From NCBI RefSeq assembly GCF_905404315.1, contig NC_066294.1, forward strand, positions 10,751,501 through 10,815,500: a DNA stretch of 64,000 nt, written 5' to 3'. Below the pieces are notes generated by a model. It did not search any database, was not told the DNA's origin, and saw only the letters and a list, made by a program, of their open reading frames with translations. The stretch comes from Leptidea sinapis (Eukaryota; Arthropoda; Insecta; Lepidoptera; Pieridae). The position numbers and the translations under genes are program-made. Below are positions 53,027 to 62,895 of the stretch, piece by piece. The stretch's first letter is position 1. The number at the start of each line of letters is the position of its first letter.

Positions 53027-54283
53027 TCTAGCCGGTATTTTATACAGAGGTTATCTTACATAATATTTCCAAAGGCTTGTGATCAGTTTCTACAAAAACC
53101 TTACGACCATACACATATTGGTGCATTTTAGAACAACCATAGACTATTGCAAGCATCTCTTTCTCCAACTGACAATAGTTTTGTTCGGCAGAAGTTAAGC
53201 ATCGAGAACCAAAAGCAATTGGTTTTTCATTTTGTAGGATTACCGCTCCTACAGCTGTGTACTATCCACTGACATTGTAATATCTTTATTTGTGTCAGAA
53301 TAAGCTAAACACGGACTGGAACACAATGCCTGCTTTAATTTGTTAAAAGAATCTTCTTGATTGTGTTCCCAACAAAAAATTACATCTTTTTTCATCAGTT
53401 CTCGCAAATGAACATTTATAAGTAATTAGTATTAAGTTTGAGTAATTTGGAATTAAACGTGACAAATTATTACACATTCCAAGAAACCTTTCCAAATCTT
53501 TTTATTTTTAGGAATTGCCATCTTCATTACTGTTTCAACCTTTGATGGGCAGGAGAAACCCCTTCCGCTGTAAATTTATGCCCTACAAAGAGCAATTTCT
53601 TGACAAAAAATTTACATTTACTTTCATTGAATTTAATACCATTCCGTAAGGCTATTTTCAGTGCCTTATTTAATCTATCCTGTAATTCTTCAACACTTGA
53701 AGCCCACAGACAAACATCATCCAGGTAGGTACATACACCATCTATATTTTCAAACATTTGTGCAATTACTCTATGAAATTCTTCAGGAGCTGATGATATA
53801 CCAAAAGGCATTCGACAAAATTTGTACCTACCAAACTGTTTACCCATTGAGTGGATTTTATTACCTTTTCTATAACCCCAAGGTTCTCCATATTTTTAAG
53901 TTCTTCTCGCAGTTCAGGCAGTAATGGAAATGGGATTCTCCGAGCAGCTTGTATTACCGGCTGTGCCTCTTCACAAAATTGCAATTTAACTCTGTTGGGA
54001 AGACAACATAGACCACCATCAAACATGTCACTGAAATTGATTTTTAAATTTTTAATTAAAGTAGGAATTTCACCTTCTTTCATATTAACATTATGAACAC
54101 TCACAAGTTGAGTATTAGAACTAATAAATCCACATTCCATGCAGGTTTTACAACCTAATAATGTTGGTACTGAACCCTCAATCACAATGAATATTCATAT
54201 TTATTTTTATTGGGATGTTTCATTAATAACTCACATTCACCTTGTACTTTTACACTTTTCTCGTCTAATTGAAATACTTTTTT
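53027..54283 (-). pseudogene. gypsy pol: protease end, RT and RNase H, with RT deletion
   Basis: From 54283 downwards: the rest of the protease, then the RT N-terminal part (RRIPFPLLPELREELKNMEN, LGVIEKV). Near 53848 the sequence jumps to GRYKFCRMPFGISSAPEEFH, so the finger/palm part with the first catalytic aspartate is deleted, with a frame change. The YLDDV catalytic box follows (CTYLDDVCLW). Then RNase H in shifting frames up to 53027. The usual chain in this gap is ~70 residues or more, so the enzyme cannot be active. Confidence 0.8.
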
Positions 54284-54309
54284 ATTTTTTTTTTTTTTTT
54301 TTTAGAATA

Positions 54310-54315
54310 TTTATT
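54310..54315 (-). promoter_or_regulatory. Poly(A) signal of the CR1-group LINE
   Basis: AATAAA on the minus strand, only about 7 bases before the A tail at 54303. Position and context fit a transcript end. Confidence 0.55.
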
Positions 54316-54586
54316 TAAAATACAATATAGTTATAGCTTACAATATAATAACACACACTTAAACTTTAGGAAGCTTATCTGTGTGTGAAGCCGCTTAGAA
54401 TTAAATTACATAATATTTAAAAAGAAAACAACAATTACTTTCAATTAATACAGTTATTACAAGATGTTAACTTACAATTTTAAACAAAGTAGTATAGAAA
54501 TCATTAAAATGCAAAACAAAAAATAATTATCAACTAAATGTTAGTAATTACAAATTAGTTGTCTACTTAGCTTACCGCAGATACAA

Positions 54587-57547
54587 TTATATTAATGAAG
54601 GATTTTGTAAAAAGTACTTTTTTAACGATGACTTATATTTATTTTTATTTATATATAATTTTTGAATCTCTAAGGGAGTCTCGTTTAAGTATAGAGGAAT
54701 GACGTAGTTGTTTGCTCTGGTGCCATATATATTTGTAGATTTAGGTAATTTAAATGACATAGTTGTTCCTGTAAATTGTCTTAGATGAGGCAGTCTTTGA
54801 ATTTCTCGAAGGAATTTAGATTCATTTATATCTGACAATATACGGAATTTCACTTTATCAAAGACATTTATAACCTTGCAATGTTTAAATAGTGCAAGAT
54901 CCGTATTTTCTTTGTGTTTATAAAAATAATTTGGAACGATAGTTTTAAGAATTCTTTTTTGTAATTTGTATATATCCTCTAAATATGACTTGTACGTCCT
55001 TCCGTAACTGCTTAGTCCGTAGTTTATAACGGAATCCGCCAGAGCCATATATAATAATCTTAGGGCACTATAAGGTAACTTATATTTTAAATATGCAAGT
55101 TTACAAAGCACCGATCTCAATTTAGCACAAACATGGTTTTTATGAGGTCCCCAATTGAGTCTATTATCAATCACAAGCCCAAGGTATGAGTATTCTTGTA
55201 CATTTTCTATTTTAATACAACCACACGTCTGTATTGGATTGTGGAAACAACGGTGGTGGTGGGCGATAATAGCGGGTTCATTTTGTGTTTTATGATGAGA
55301 CGAATGTACATACATAAGTTTAGTTTTGTCAATATTAATAACCAATCCGACATCATGAGCCCACATACACATATTATTGAAATCTGATTGCATATCATGT
55401 TCTGCTAATTTAAGGTTTTTGTTTGCAACAACCAAACAAGTGTCATCTGCAAATTGGTACACTGAGGCTTTTGTGATAACACCACACATATCATTTACAT
55501 ATAGTAAGTATTCTAAAGGACCTAAGATTGAGCCTTGAGCACAGCCGCTTAGTGTAGGTATCATAGTGCTTTTAGTGTTTAATACTTTCACTGATGTACA
55601 ACGATTATTATGATAGCTTTTGATTAAGTTAAGAAATGGTCCCTGTATCCCATTTTGCGAGAGCTTTTCAAAAAGTATGTCGTAATTAAGAACATCAAAA
55701 GCCTTGCTGAAATCAATAAACATCACTAATATATTTAGTTTATTATTTAGGTGACCATTTATTTCATTAGAGAATTTTTCTAAAAGTTGCGAAGTATTCT
55801 TGTTTTTTTGAAAACCAAATTGATTTTCGTTTATTATATTATTTTTGGCTAGAAAAGCATTTATTTTATCACAAATATATCGCTCTATTATTTTATTTAT
55901 GCTCGATAAAATTGTTATTGGACGATAATTATTGTAATCATTCCTTTCGCCTTTTTTATATATTGGTCGTACTATTCCTATCTTTAACAGGTCTGGATAA
56001 ATGCCAGTTTTAATGGAGCAGTTTATGAGGTGTGTTAATATTGGGACCATCTTTTCTGAAATATATTTTAGGTCATAGGCTCGTATGCCATCATAACCTG
56101 GACTTTTATCAATATTAAGTTTTTTTAAAATTTGATTTACTTCTTCCTTTGTTGCTTTTCCAATCCAGATAGCGCGGTCAGCAATGTTATTATATACATT
56201 AGGGTTTAGCAGTTTTCCGAAGTGACATTTATTGGTGATTTTCTTAACATTTCTATCAAATTCTTGTATAAAATTATTTGCTAATTGTAATGGTTCTAGA
56301 CTAAAGGATCTTATTAAAATTTCATCTATACTTTTTGTGATTTTACCTGTCAAATTGTTTATTATTTTCCACACCATACGGGGGTTATTAAAATTATTCG
56401 AAACTGTTTTCATGGTGTACGTATATTTGAGCCTTTGCGCATATTTATTTGTTTTATTTCTGTACTTATTATATATAAGCCTATTTTTTGCATTATTCAT
56501 GTCTTGACGCCATATGTAAAAAAGTTTGTCACGTTTTTTACACATTTCTGTCAGACGGCTATTACTCCACTCACATGATTTTCGCTTAGTGATATTAGTT
56601 GGACTTTCAATTCTACATTTGCTATAAGCATAATTAAATTTGTTATATATATGCCTCATAATATCATTGGGGTCATTGTAGGATAAAGAATATTCCAAAT
56701 CCAGCATCAAAAGTTCAGCTCGTAACTTAGTTTTATCATAAGTGAACTTATTTCGAACTGTGTATGTACTTGAGTTATTCATGTTATTAAGTGCAAATGC
56801 ACCGAGTAACGCGCAACCGATTATAGAATGATCCGCAGGTGCAACGTTTACTACTGCTGTGTATATATCACACTTAGAATTATCACGAATTAGGACGTGG
56901 TCGATACATGACTTAGTTATATTATTGCCTAATTTTTCTATACGCGTACAATTATTGCTGATGCCACATGAAAAACCTAGATCAGACAAAGTGTTTAAAT
57001 ATTGTTTAATTATGGAGTGCAATTTTTGGATATCTATGTTCATATCACCCATTATAATGAATGATTGATTACACCCATATTTACATAATAATGATGACAA
57101 TTCGTAAATAAACCTTCTTTTGTCTGTGTTTGGTGGTCGATAAACAGCGCATATATTATATTTGTTTTTATTTGGTAAATAAATTTCTCCTATTATATGT
57201 TCGAATTCATTTAAAATGAAATTGTTTGTTCGTGTAAAATTCAGACTGTTATGAATATACATTAATATTCCTCCTCCTTTTTTGTTTGACCTAAGCTGTA
57301 CTTGAAGTGTATAATTTGTTAGTTGAAATAACATGCTCATATCCTGTTTTATATTCGCTTCAGTTATCATTATTATGTGTATTGTGTGCAAGGAATTTGA
57401 TACTATATTTTCTAGCAATGCAAAGTTTTTGATAATCGAACGAATGTTTACATGAAATAATAGCAAAGATTTATTATCAAACGGTAGTTGATTACAGAAA
57501 TCGTTCCAGTGAGTGCAACTTATTTCTAAAATGTTGTCACTATCCAT
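54587..57547 (-). CDS. LINE ORF2: endonuclease plus reverse transcriptase (CR1 group)
   Basis: 986 residues, no stops. N-terminal AP-like endonuclease: LLLFHVNIRSIIKNF near 28, TEANIKQ, NKKGGGILMYIHN, GDMNIDIQKL near 163, and ADHSIIG near 236. The RT begins near 475: LNIDKSPGYDGI, IGIVRPIYKKGERNDYNNYR, NENQFGFQKNKNTSQLL, FIDFSKAFDVLNYDILFEKL, SGCAQGSILGPLEYLLYVND and the catalytic QFADDTCLV near 697. The usual PQGS is AQGS here, and PLLF is PLEY; both are variable positions, so activity is not excluded. Endonuclease nicks the target and RT copies the RNA there. 'HvNIRS' and 'DFSKAFD' fit the CR1/Jockey supergroup rather than RTE. Confidence 0.92.
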   Translation of the reverse strand: MDSDNILEISCTHWNDFCNQLPFDNKSLLLFHVNIRSIIKNFALLENIVSNSLHTIHIIMITEANIKQDMSMLFQLTNYTLQVQLRSNKKGGGILMYIHNSLNFTRTNNFILNEFEHIIGEIYLPNKNKYNICAVYRPPNTDKRRFIYELSSLLCKYGCNQSFIIMGDMNIDIQKLHSIIKQYLNTLSDLGFSCGISNNCTRIEKLGNNITKSCIDHVLIRDNSKCDIYTAVVNVAPADHSIIGCALLGAFALNNMNNSSTYTVRNKFTYDKTKLRAELLMLDLEYSLSYNDPNDIMRHIYNKFNYAYSKCRIESPTNITKRKSCEWSNSRLTEMCKKRDKLFYIWRQDMNNAKNRLIYNKYRNKTNKYAQRLKYTYTMKTVSNNFNNPRMVWKIINNLTGKITKSIDEILIRSFSLEPLQLANNFIQEFDRNVKKITNKCHFGKLLNPNVYNNIADRAIWIGKATKEEVNQILKKLNIDKSPGYDGIRAYDLKYISEKMVPILTHLINCSIKTGIYPDLLKIGIVRPIYKKGERNDYNNYRPITILSSINKIIERYICDKINAFLAKNNIINENQFGFQKNKNTSQLLEKFSNEINGHLNNKLNILVMFIDFSKAFDVLNYDILFEKLSQNGIQGPFLNLIKSYHNNRCTSVKVLNTKSTMIPTLSGCAQGSILGPLEYLLYVNDMCGVITKASVYQFADDTCLVVANKNLKLAEHDMQSDFNNMCMWAHDVGLVINIDKTKLMYVHSSHHKTQNEPAIIAHHHRCFHNPIQTCGCIKIENVQEYSYLGLVIDNRLNWGPHKNHVCAKLRSVLCKLAYLKYKLPYSALRLLYMALADSVINYGLSSYGRTYKSYLEDIYKLQKRILKTIVPNYFYKHKENTDLALFKHCKVINVFDKVKFRILSDINESKFLREIQRLPHLRQFTGTTMSFKLPKSTNIYGTRANNYVIPLYLNETPLEIQKLYINKNKYKSSLKKYFLQNPSLI

Positions 57548-57606
57548 ATTAAAGTGTTAGATAGTTATTAGAATGATAAAAAACAAAAGTACTTAGATTT
57601 ATAGAC

Positions 57607-58581
57607 TTACAGTTTTTTAGGTATTAACTTCATAATGTCATCCACTGATCGAATCGATATAATTTTTGCACTTTCATTTTTTCGCACTAATATAGCACCA
57701 TTTTTACACCATATATATCTAAAAAGATCCTTTAATTCCTCTTTCGTTTTCCACAATAAGAAGCGAGTTGCGGGGGCCAGTGATTCACGCAGGTACAGTT
57801 TGTTTCCCTGCCTTCCAATGTTTGCTGCTGTGAGTGATCCAGATTTGGAAGCTAAAATCCACTGATCCCGGATTCCATCGCGAAGGGTCACAGAGATTAT
57901 GGGGTCTGGTTTTAATTTTTGATTTATAAGTTTAGGGTTTTTCTTCCAATGTGCCCTTAAGATGTCATTGGGATTAAGTTTTAAAGCTGTTGCAATTTCA
58001 GACGTGACACCCATCACATCACTATCTTCATTCTTTAACCCACATATTTCTAATTGATTTTTTAATAGGCTTTGTTCTATTTGATTACATTTACTCTCCA
58101 ACACCTCATATTTCAAGTTTATGTTTTTTAAATTATTTTTTAAGTCTATATTCTGGTTTTCTAAGGTTTTCATATGTTTTTCGTAGTTGTTTAATTTAAC
58201 TTCAAAATCATCAATTTTTTCGGCGTAAAATTTTAATGATCGCTGCAGCTCCTCCCTTATGATATTTTTTACTTCGTGCCGTATTTCGCTTAGAATTTGC
58301 TTGATTGATTCGTGTTGGTTATTATCCTTGATCTTCATGGATTCCGTGTCTGTATTTTCATCGCCGTCGTCATTATCAGGTACGATGACCGACAATCGTT
58401 TTGGCTTCATACCCACACAGTTTCTACATTTCCAGTCGATGGCATCCGTGGACGACAAGGTTGTTAGTTGTTCCACAGAAATTGCAGCACAGTTTGCGTG
58501 TAACCACTTATTGCATTTACAACATTGTAGACCTGGCGTTTTCTTTGATATAATTTTACTGCATTTTGTACACTTAACCAT
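57607..58581 (-). CDS. LINE ORF1: PHD finger, coiled coil, FP-like C-terminus
   Basis: 324 residues from the ATG at 58581. Residues 4-56 form a PHD-type finger: CTKC...CCKCNKWLHANC...WKCRNC gives the Cys4-His-Cys3 pattern. Residues ~85-170 are charged and heptad-like (EIRHEVKNIIREELQRSL, YEKHMKTLENQNIDLKNNL), a likely coiled coil for trimer or oligomer formation. The C-terminal ~110 residues (ISVTLRDGIRDQWILASK, KLYLRESLAPATRFLLWKTK, IWCKNGAILVRKN) resemble the C-terminal region of the baculovirus FP protein, seen in many insect LINE-type ORF1s. PHD-containing ORF1s are reported for CR1-like elements. Expected role: RNA binding and particle formation; the PHD finger may contact chromatin. Confidence 0.85.
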   Translation of the reverse strand: MVKCTKCSKIISKKTPGLQCCKCNKWLHANCAAISVEQLTTLSSTDAIDWKCRNCVGMKPKRLSVIVPDNDDGDENTDTESMKIKDNNQHESIKQILSEIRHEVKNIIREELQRSLKFYAEKIDDFEVKLNNYEKHMKTLENQNIDLKNNLKNINLKYEVLESKCNQIEQSLLKNQLEICGLKNEDSDVMGVTSEIATALKLNPNDILRAHWKKNPKLINQKLKPDPIISVTLRDGIRDQWILASKSGSLTAANIGRQGNKLYLRESLAPATRFLLWKTKEELKDLFRYIWCKNGAILVRKNESAKIISIRSVDDIMKLIPKKL

Positions 58582-58664
58582 AATTAATATTCAACTGAGG
58601 GTAGATCTCGATTACAGAGCGCACAGTAATGTGTGTTAAAGTTGGTATCTAGCGAGCGACTGAC

Positions 58665-58772
58665 TTATTACAGGGCCTGATTTGTTCATCCGAAATGGAT
58701 AAGTATTTACATATCTGACTGCCTATAATGTTGCAGCCTGCGCCTGTGTCCATCTTTACCATTACCTGTTTA
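58665..58772 (-). pseudogene. gypsy protease, N-terminal part up to the LINE
   Basis: Minus frame reads VMVKMDTGAGCNIIGSQI, KYLSISDEQIRPCNK and is cut by the LINE. DTGA is the aspartic protease active-site box of retroelements. The frame resumes at 54283 beyond the LINE. Confidence 0.75.
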
Positions 58773-59624
58773 TCAGTATAAAGTATTGTTTTTCACAATA
58801 AAGTCTTGACGGATCTCATTTCCCAGCATGGTATGGTGATGCACTTCTGCCATTCCTATAAAAAATCCATCAGAGGCTGCCTCCTCAACTGATGCTGCTT
58901 CTTGTACCACATGTACTTTGTTATGACGTTGGTTACACATCTTAGAAAAATGATTAGGTTTTTTACATGTGAAACATGTTTTTCCAAATGCTGAGCATCT
59001 ATTAAGTCCAAGAGTTTTGCCACAGTTTCGGCAGTTTTTAATAATTTTTGTTTTATTTGCCACAAACACCTCCGCTTCCAATTTACATTCGTCTGTTTTA
59101 TCTTGTTATACAAAAAGTCTACAGTTTTCTGCGATTTTTAAAAAGTTCATTACATATGGTAGGTCTAACTTTGCATCATCTTCGGGTATTAACTTTCAAT
59201 TATACCTCTCATCCAGCCCTGCTATAATTTTGCTCTTCTCTCAATTTACCAAACTCACACGTCAGACCAATATTTATAACTTTCGTGAAGTATTCTTCCA
59301 AGCGCTCACCGCCATTTTGTCTGGTGACAAAAAATTCATTTCTAGCTATTATTAAATTCTTTTCGGTGAAAAATGCGCTCTGAACTTCTCAATTAATTCG
59401 TCAAACTTCTTTTCTTTTGACTCCCAATTAAATGTATTATATATTCGGATACCTTGCTCCCCGATGAAATTAAGCAATATGGCTATTTTCCTTTGCTCTG
59501 TAGCTCCGTCCAAGTCATTAGCTGTTAAGTAAATTTTGAGTCTTTGACTCCACGAGTCAAAATTTTGTGCCAAATTGCCATCATGACACATTGGCGGCAC
59601 CGCACCCGACACAACTGACACCAT
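58773..59624 (-). pseudogene. gypsy gag, frameshifted
   Basis: First segment (59624-59352): 90 codons with a capsid-like region NFDSWSQRLKIYLTANDLDG and KIAILLNFIGEQGIRIYNTF. After a frameshift near 59355 it continues NEFFVTRQNGGERLEEYFTK, then has further breaks. The last segment (59081-58773) has CRNCGKTLGLNRC and the CCHC knuckle CFTCKKPNHFSKMC (CX2CX4HX4C). Capsid and nucleic-acid-binding protein of the element. The first ATG spans the LTR/primer-site junction; a second Met is at codon 12, so the true start is open. Confidence 0.85.
59606..59623 (-). promoter_or_regulatory. Primer-binding site
   Basis: Minus strand TGGTGTCAGTTGTGTCGG directly after the 5' LTR. TGG pairs with the CCA end of a tRNA. 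TGGTGTCAG would fit a tRNA-Leu 3' end as I remember it, but the match weakens after nine bases and the tRNA assignment is tentative. Confidence 0.7.
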
Positions 59625-59791
59625 GTTAATTTACTTGGACTTAAATTAAATAACACGCAATTACATTTTAAACGTTCATATTCTTATTCTTCAATAGAAC
59701 CAGACCAACAAGAGAGTAGCCATAGATAGCCCCAAGTCAGTATAAAACATAGGTACCATAAACAAATGTTTATGAAGCATACTATAAACAA
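59624..59791 (-). repeat. 5' LTR of the gypsy element
   Basis: 168 bp, minus strand TGTTTATAGTATGCTTC to AAGTAAATTAACA. Very short for the group. A TATA-like TTTATAG lies at its start. Followed outside by ATATC, the target duplication. Confidence 0.92.
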
Positions 59792-59844
59792 TATCAATCG
59801 AATCGTAATAATTAGAACACCTAACTAATACTTGATAAAAATGC

Positions 59845-60090
59845 AATGAATTCAAATTCAAATATTTTTATTCAAAATAGGATATGATATCAACTTATTG
59901 AAATTCAAAAACTACCACCCAATCCAAAAAGTATGCCTCAGACCCGAGAAGAATGGGCGCTTAAACTCAGCGGGTTCCTTTTTTTTTTCATAAAAAATAC
60001 GGTTACAAAGTATTATTTAAATTTATTATTTAATAACCTGACGGCGGTTGCTCCATTCCCAATCTGTGGTATCATTAAGGATGTCAATTA
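59845..60090 (-). mobile_element. Family K LINE 3' fragment
   Basis: Plus strand TTCAAATTCAAATATTTTTA (simple tail), GTATGCCTCAGACCCGAGAA, AAACTCAGCGGGTTCC, then CCCAATCTGTGGTATCATTA, the inverse of the final TTDWE-like codons. 5' truncation lies beside a family B SINE. Confidence 0.65.
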
Positions 60091-60104
60091 TGTACTTACT
60101 TACT

Positions 60105-60370
60105 TATATAATATTGACACACTCTTACATAAATTATCTTGCCCCAAACTAGCATAGCCTGTACTATGGATACCATACAACGATACATTTAATACTATAT
60201 ACTTACTTAAACATACATAAATATATATACTATAACATACATATAAACATCCATGACTCTGAAACAAACATTCACATTCATCATATAAATGATTGCACCT
60301 ACTGGTATTCGAACCTGGGACCTCTAGCTCAATAGGCGGGGTCACTAACAACTGGGTTATTGGGGGTCGT
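60105..60370 (-). mobile_element. Family B tRNA-headed SINE, copy 6
   Basis: Plus strand ATTGACACACTCTTACATAA (3' end inverse), CTTGCCCCAAACTAGCATAG, body, then CGAACCTGGGACCTCTAGCT and an altered 5' end (TAACAACTGGGTTATTGG). A box degraded. Confidence 0.75.
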
Positions 60371-60878
60371 CAAATATAAAATATAAATACATATATATAA
60401 TTATAAAATACTTCTCATCATATAAAAATGTACGAATTAACGTACATTGTTGGGTAATTACATGAAATTGGCAAAAGTGCAAGATAAAGTTCATGCTTCT
60501 TATGGGTAAACGGAACATTAGTCATGAAGTGGACACATGTGGAAAGAGGGTAGCCAGTCTGTGGTCACCCTTGTTCGCTAATGAAAATTCTTTCGTACAA
60601 ATATTTGGACACTGGACGACCGTGACAAGTTTAGCCAATTTCAATTTGGTGCTCCTTAACGATGTTTACTGACCTTCATATAACATGAAGTGACGTAGAA
60701 AATTTTTAGATATTATTAGCAATTTACAAAAAAACAGCGAAGTTTTTTAATTCAATTTATTTATCATTAATCCATTTCATTACAATTGTCGTGCTGAATT
60801 TTTGAAATTCTTCTACATTAATTGTCTTATCAAAGTCTGTTGCAACAATAATATTTTTCTGATATAGTTCAAAGTCTT
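60371..60878. other. No feature recognised
   Basis: Nothing assigned; AT-rich. Confidence 0.45.
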
Positions 60879-61402
60879 TCTAAAATATAAAATTCTCGTG
60901 CCACGGTGTACGTAATTGAATTGGCTCCTATTGGCCTCCGAATTGGCTCGACCGATTTTCGTGAATCTTAGCGTGCATAACGACTAGGGTGGAGAATCGG
61001 ACAACATCTATTTTTCATCCCCCTATTGTTAAGAGTGGATAGATGGTTAACCCCATTTTTTTTTTCATTTTTTTGAGTTTTATTTTTTTTATATTTTTAT
61101 GATTCATTTTAATTATGATTCAGCATGAAAAAATACATACAGCTTCAAATTTTCACCTATCTGAGATCAACACTTACTTTTGTATCGCGATTGTAATATT
61201 ATTCTAAGCCATCCACAGACACGCAATAGTGTTGCAATATGGCATTCGACTATACTGATTATTGTAGTACGATAAATTTTATGTATGGTATTTTTGGTAG
61301 GTCTGAGAATCGGTCGTCATCTATTTTTTTACCCTAAAAACTTTTAATTATTGAATTTTTTTATTACTTTATATGCAATACAACGTTTGCTGGATCAGCT
61401 AG
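60879..61402 (+). mobile_element. Helitron-like non-autonomous element
   Basis: 5' end TCTAAAATATAAAATTCTCG then TGCCACGGTGTACGT; 3' end CAACGTTTGCTGGATCAGCT then AG, followed by T. TC at the start and CTAG|T at the end are Helitron features. Interior blocks match the minus copy at 42937-43811, giving the pre-palindrome state. No coding sequence. The exact 5' base is uncertain by a few positions. Confidence 0.65.
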
Positions 61403-61849
61403 TGTACAATGTAATATTCGTTGAGGCGCATAAAACTAAAAATCTAATTCAATTAAACTTTATTCAAATACGCTTACATGAGCACTATTGAATCGTCATT
61501 AAAAATATTTAAGCAATAAAAAATACTGAATCTACCATAATATGTTCGGTAAAAGTCTGCGTTTCGTTAGAAACTCCACCCTTGTAAAAGAGTATTTTAC
61601 AATTTTTGTAACAAATTAGTTTGTAAGTTGCTGCATCCGATGTATATGAATCATGTTTAAAGTAAAAAAGCATTTTAAATATCAAATATTCCATAAAAAG
61701 AAATAAAAAACAAACTAAAACAAAATAAATTATCGTTTATTGCATGCATCTACTTTAAGAGCTTGAATTTATCGTTAAAACGAATGAATTTCTCAAAACA
61801 TATTGTCGTATTATTTAAGCCTTTAAAAGATTTTTATATTTCAAAGCTT
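61403..61849. other. No gene recognised
   Basis: AT-rich. Part of the plus ORF at 61763 before the LINE homology may belong to the LINE but has no matching motif. Confidence 0.4.
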
Positions 61850-62280
61850 GATATACTTCAAGATATTCGGCTAAGTCGAGTTAGTAAGTCTTTTGTGAGC
61901 GATGTATGTGATTTTACAACAAGATCCCAGAACATGTTCAAAACAAAAGTATTACGTTATTCAAAATTATTGTTAAAAACTGTGTTTGTGTGTGGTAAGG
62001 GTTACTATAACATAAATGACTTTCTTATTGATACCACAGAAAAGGAATGGAGCAATCCCCCTCAGGCTATACAATAATAAGTTTAATTGTACAATATTAC
62101 TTTCTAAACATATTTTTTGATGAAAAAAAAGCTCGTTGAGTTTGTTGCGCCCGTTCTTCTTAAGTCTGAGGCATTCGTTTTCGAATGGGTGGTACTTTTT
62201 GACTTTCAATAAGTGATGTCACATCCTATTTGGACTAAAAATATTTGTATTTAAATTTGATTTTGAATTCACCTCAGCAT
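61850..62280 (+). pseudogene. Family K LINE 3' end
   Basis: Reads SRVSKSFVSDVCDFTTRSQN, MFKTKVLRYSKLLLK, VFVCGKGYYNINDFLIDTTE and KEWSNPPQAIQ with a stop, parallel to the C-terminus of the LINE at 26881-27462. The 3' untranslated region includes GTTCTTCTTAAGTCTGAGGC and a short (AATTTG)-type tail near 62250. The frame is open for ~100 codons but 5'-truncated. Confidence 0.7.
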
Positions 62281-62751
62281 GTTAGCTTATGTTTTGTCTT
62301 CGTATTTGAAATGAATATGTCATATTTTATCAACATATTCAAAAGAAAAATCATAAATATAAATTTTCGTTCGATTTTTAACTCAAGACATGGCTTGCCA
62401 ATGTTTCCTATTACACCGAACAAAGCTAGTATTGGCCTTCAGCCAAAAATCTTAATTCAGTAGCCCTTGAGACGAGGGGTGATCGTATGGCCACTTGCAA
62501 CTTTATGTGTCCCAACTAATTCGTCTGTCGACAATAAGAAAACTTATTTTACTACAACGGTTGTTTTATGATGTCGTTAGGGTAGGCAATGTTTGAGTTT
62601 ACTTTACTCTTTGTTCTTGTATATTTTATGTGACAGCCTATGCCCAAATGTTTTAACATACATTTTATATTTTACTTTACTAAAAATTAGTTTAAAATAG
62701 CATAAAAGTAAAAAAAATTACATAAATTAGTTGGTAATGAAAACATACAAC
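62281..62751. other. No gene recognised
   Basis: Short plus ORF at 62245-62463 has no motif; nothing else assigned. Confidence 0.45.
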
Positions 62752-62895
62752 TCGAACGGTTGGCTCAGTGGAAGAGCGCTTACACGGAACGCGAAAGGGC
62801 GTGGGTTCGAGTTCCAAATCGTTCATTAATTTTGTTTTCAAATTAATTTGTGTAATTAATCCCAGAAGTGAGGGTTATCACTTTAAAAAAAAATA
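62752..62895 (+). mobile_element. Family A tRNA-headed SINE, copy 5
   Basis: CGAACGGTTGGCTCAGTGGA, AGAGCGCTTACACGG, CGTGGGTTCGAGTTCC, CGTTCATTAATTTTG, AATCCCAGAAGTGAGGGTTA, TCACTTT and an A-rich tail. The clearest full copy of the family; A and B boxes intact. Confidence 0.85.

Larger units (their letters stand above)
54284..58664 (-). mobile_element. CR1-group LINE, apparently full length, nested in gypsy
   Basis: Minus strand: an ~83-bp 5' untranslated region, ORF1 (58581-57607), a 59-bp spacer, ORF2 (57547-54587), a ~280-bp 3' untranslated region with AATAAA and a 19-nt A tail (plus T run 54285-54303). Both ORFs are open. It splits the gypsy protease; bringing the flanks together restores the protease frame, so the edges are accurate to a few bases. 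Any target duplication is very short and hidden in AT-rich sequence. Much younger than its host element. Confidence 0.88.
51353..59791 (-). mobile_element. Ty3/gypsy-type LTR retrotransposon with a nested LINE
   Basis: Two direct LTRs (51353-51511 and 59624-59791) bounded by a perfect 5-bp target duplication ATATC (51348-51352 and 59792-59796). On the minus strand the order is 5' LTR, primer-binding site, gag, protease, RT, RNase H, integrase, polypurine tract, 3' LTR. Integrase downstream of RT/RNase H defines the Ty3/gypsy order. The CR1-group LINE accounts for about 4.4 kb of the 8.4 kb. Without it the element is ~4.06 kb, short because of deletions, chiefly in RT. Coding frames are broken in several places, so it is dead. 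No env-like ORF seen. Confidence 0.93.

Noticed and set aside
57635..58639. Plus-strand ORFs opposite LINE ORF1
   Set aside because: They are shadows of the well-supported minus-strand PHD-containing ORF1.
54278..58670. Long target duplication around the CR1-group LINE
   Set aside because: Only T/A-rich bases are shared at the edges (TTATT-like), too little to call; CR1-group elements often make none or very short ones.
10600..60370. CRISPR-like array from regularly recurring repeats
   Set aside because: The repeats are dispersed SINEs and LINE tails in both orientations at kilobase spacing in eukaryotic DNA; no short regular repeat-spacer pattern exists.
61763..61850. Independent small gene upstream of the LINE tail
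   Set aside because: The frame leads into the family K LINE C-terminus; no start context or motif of its own.
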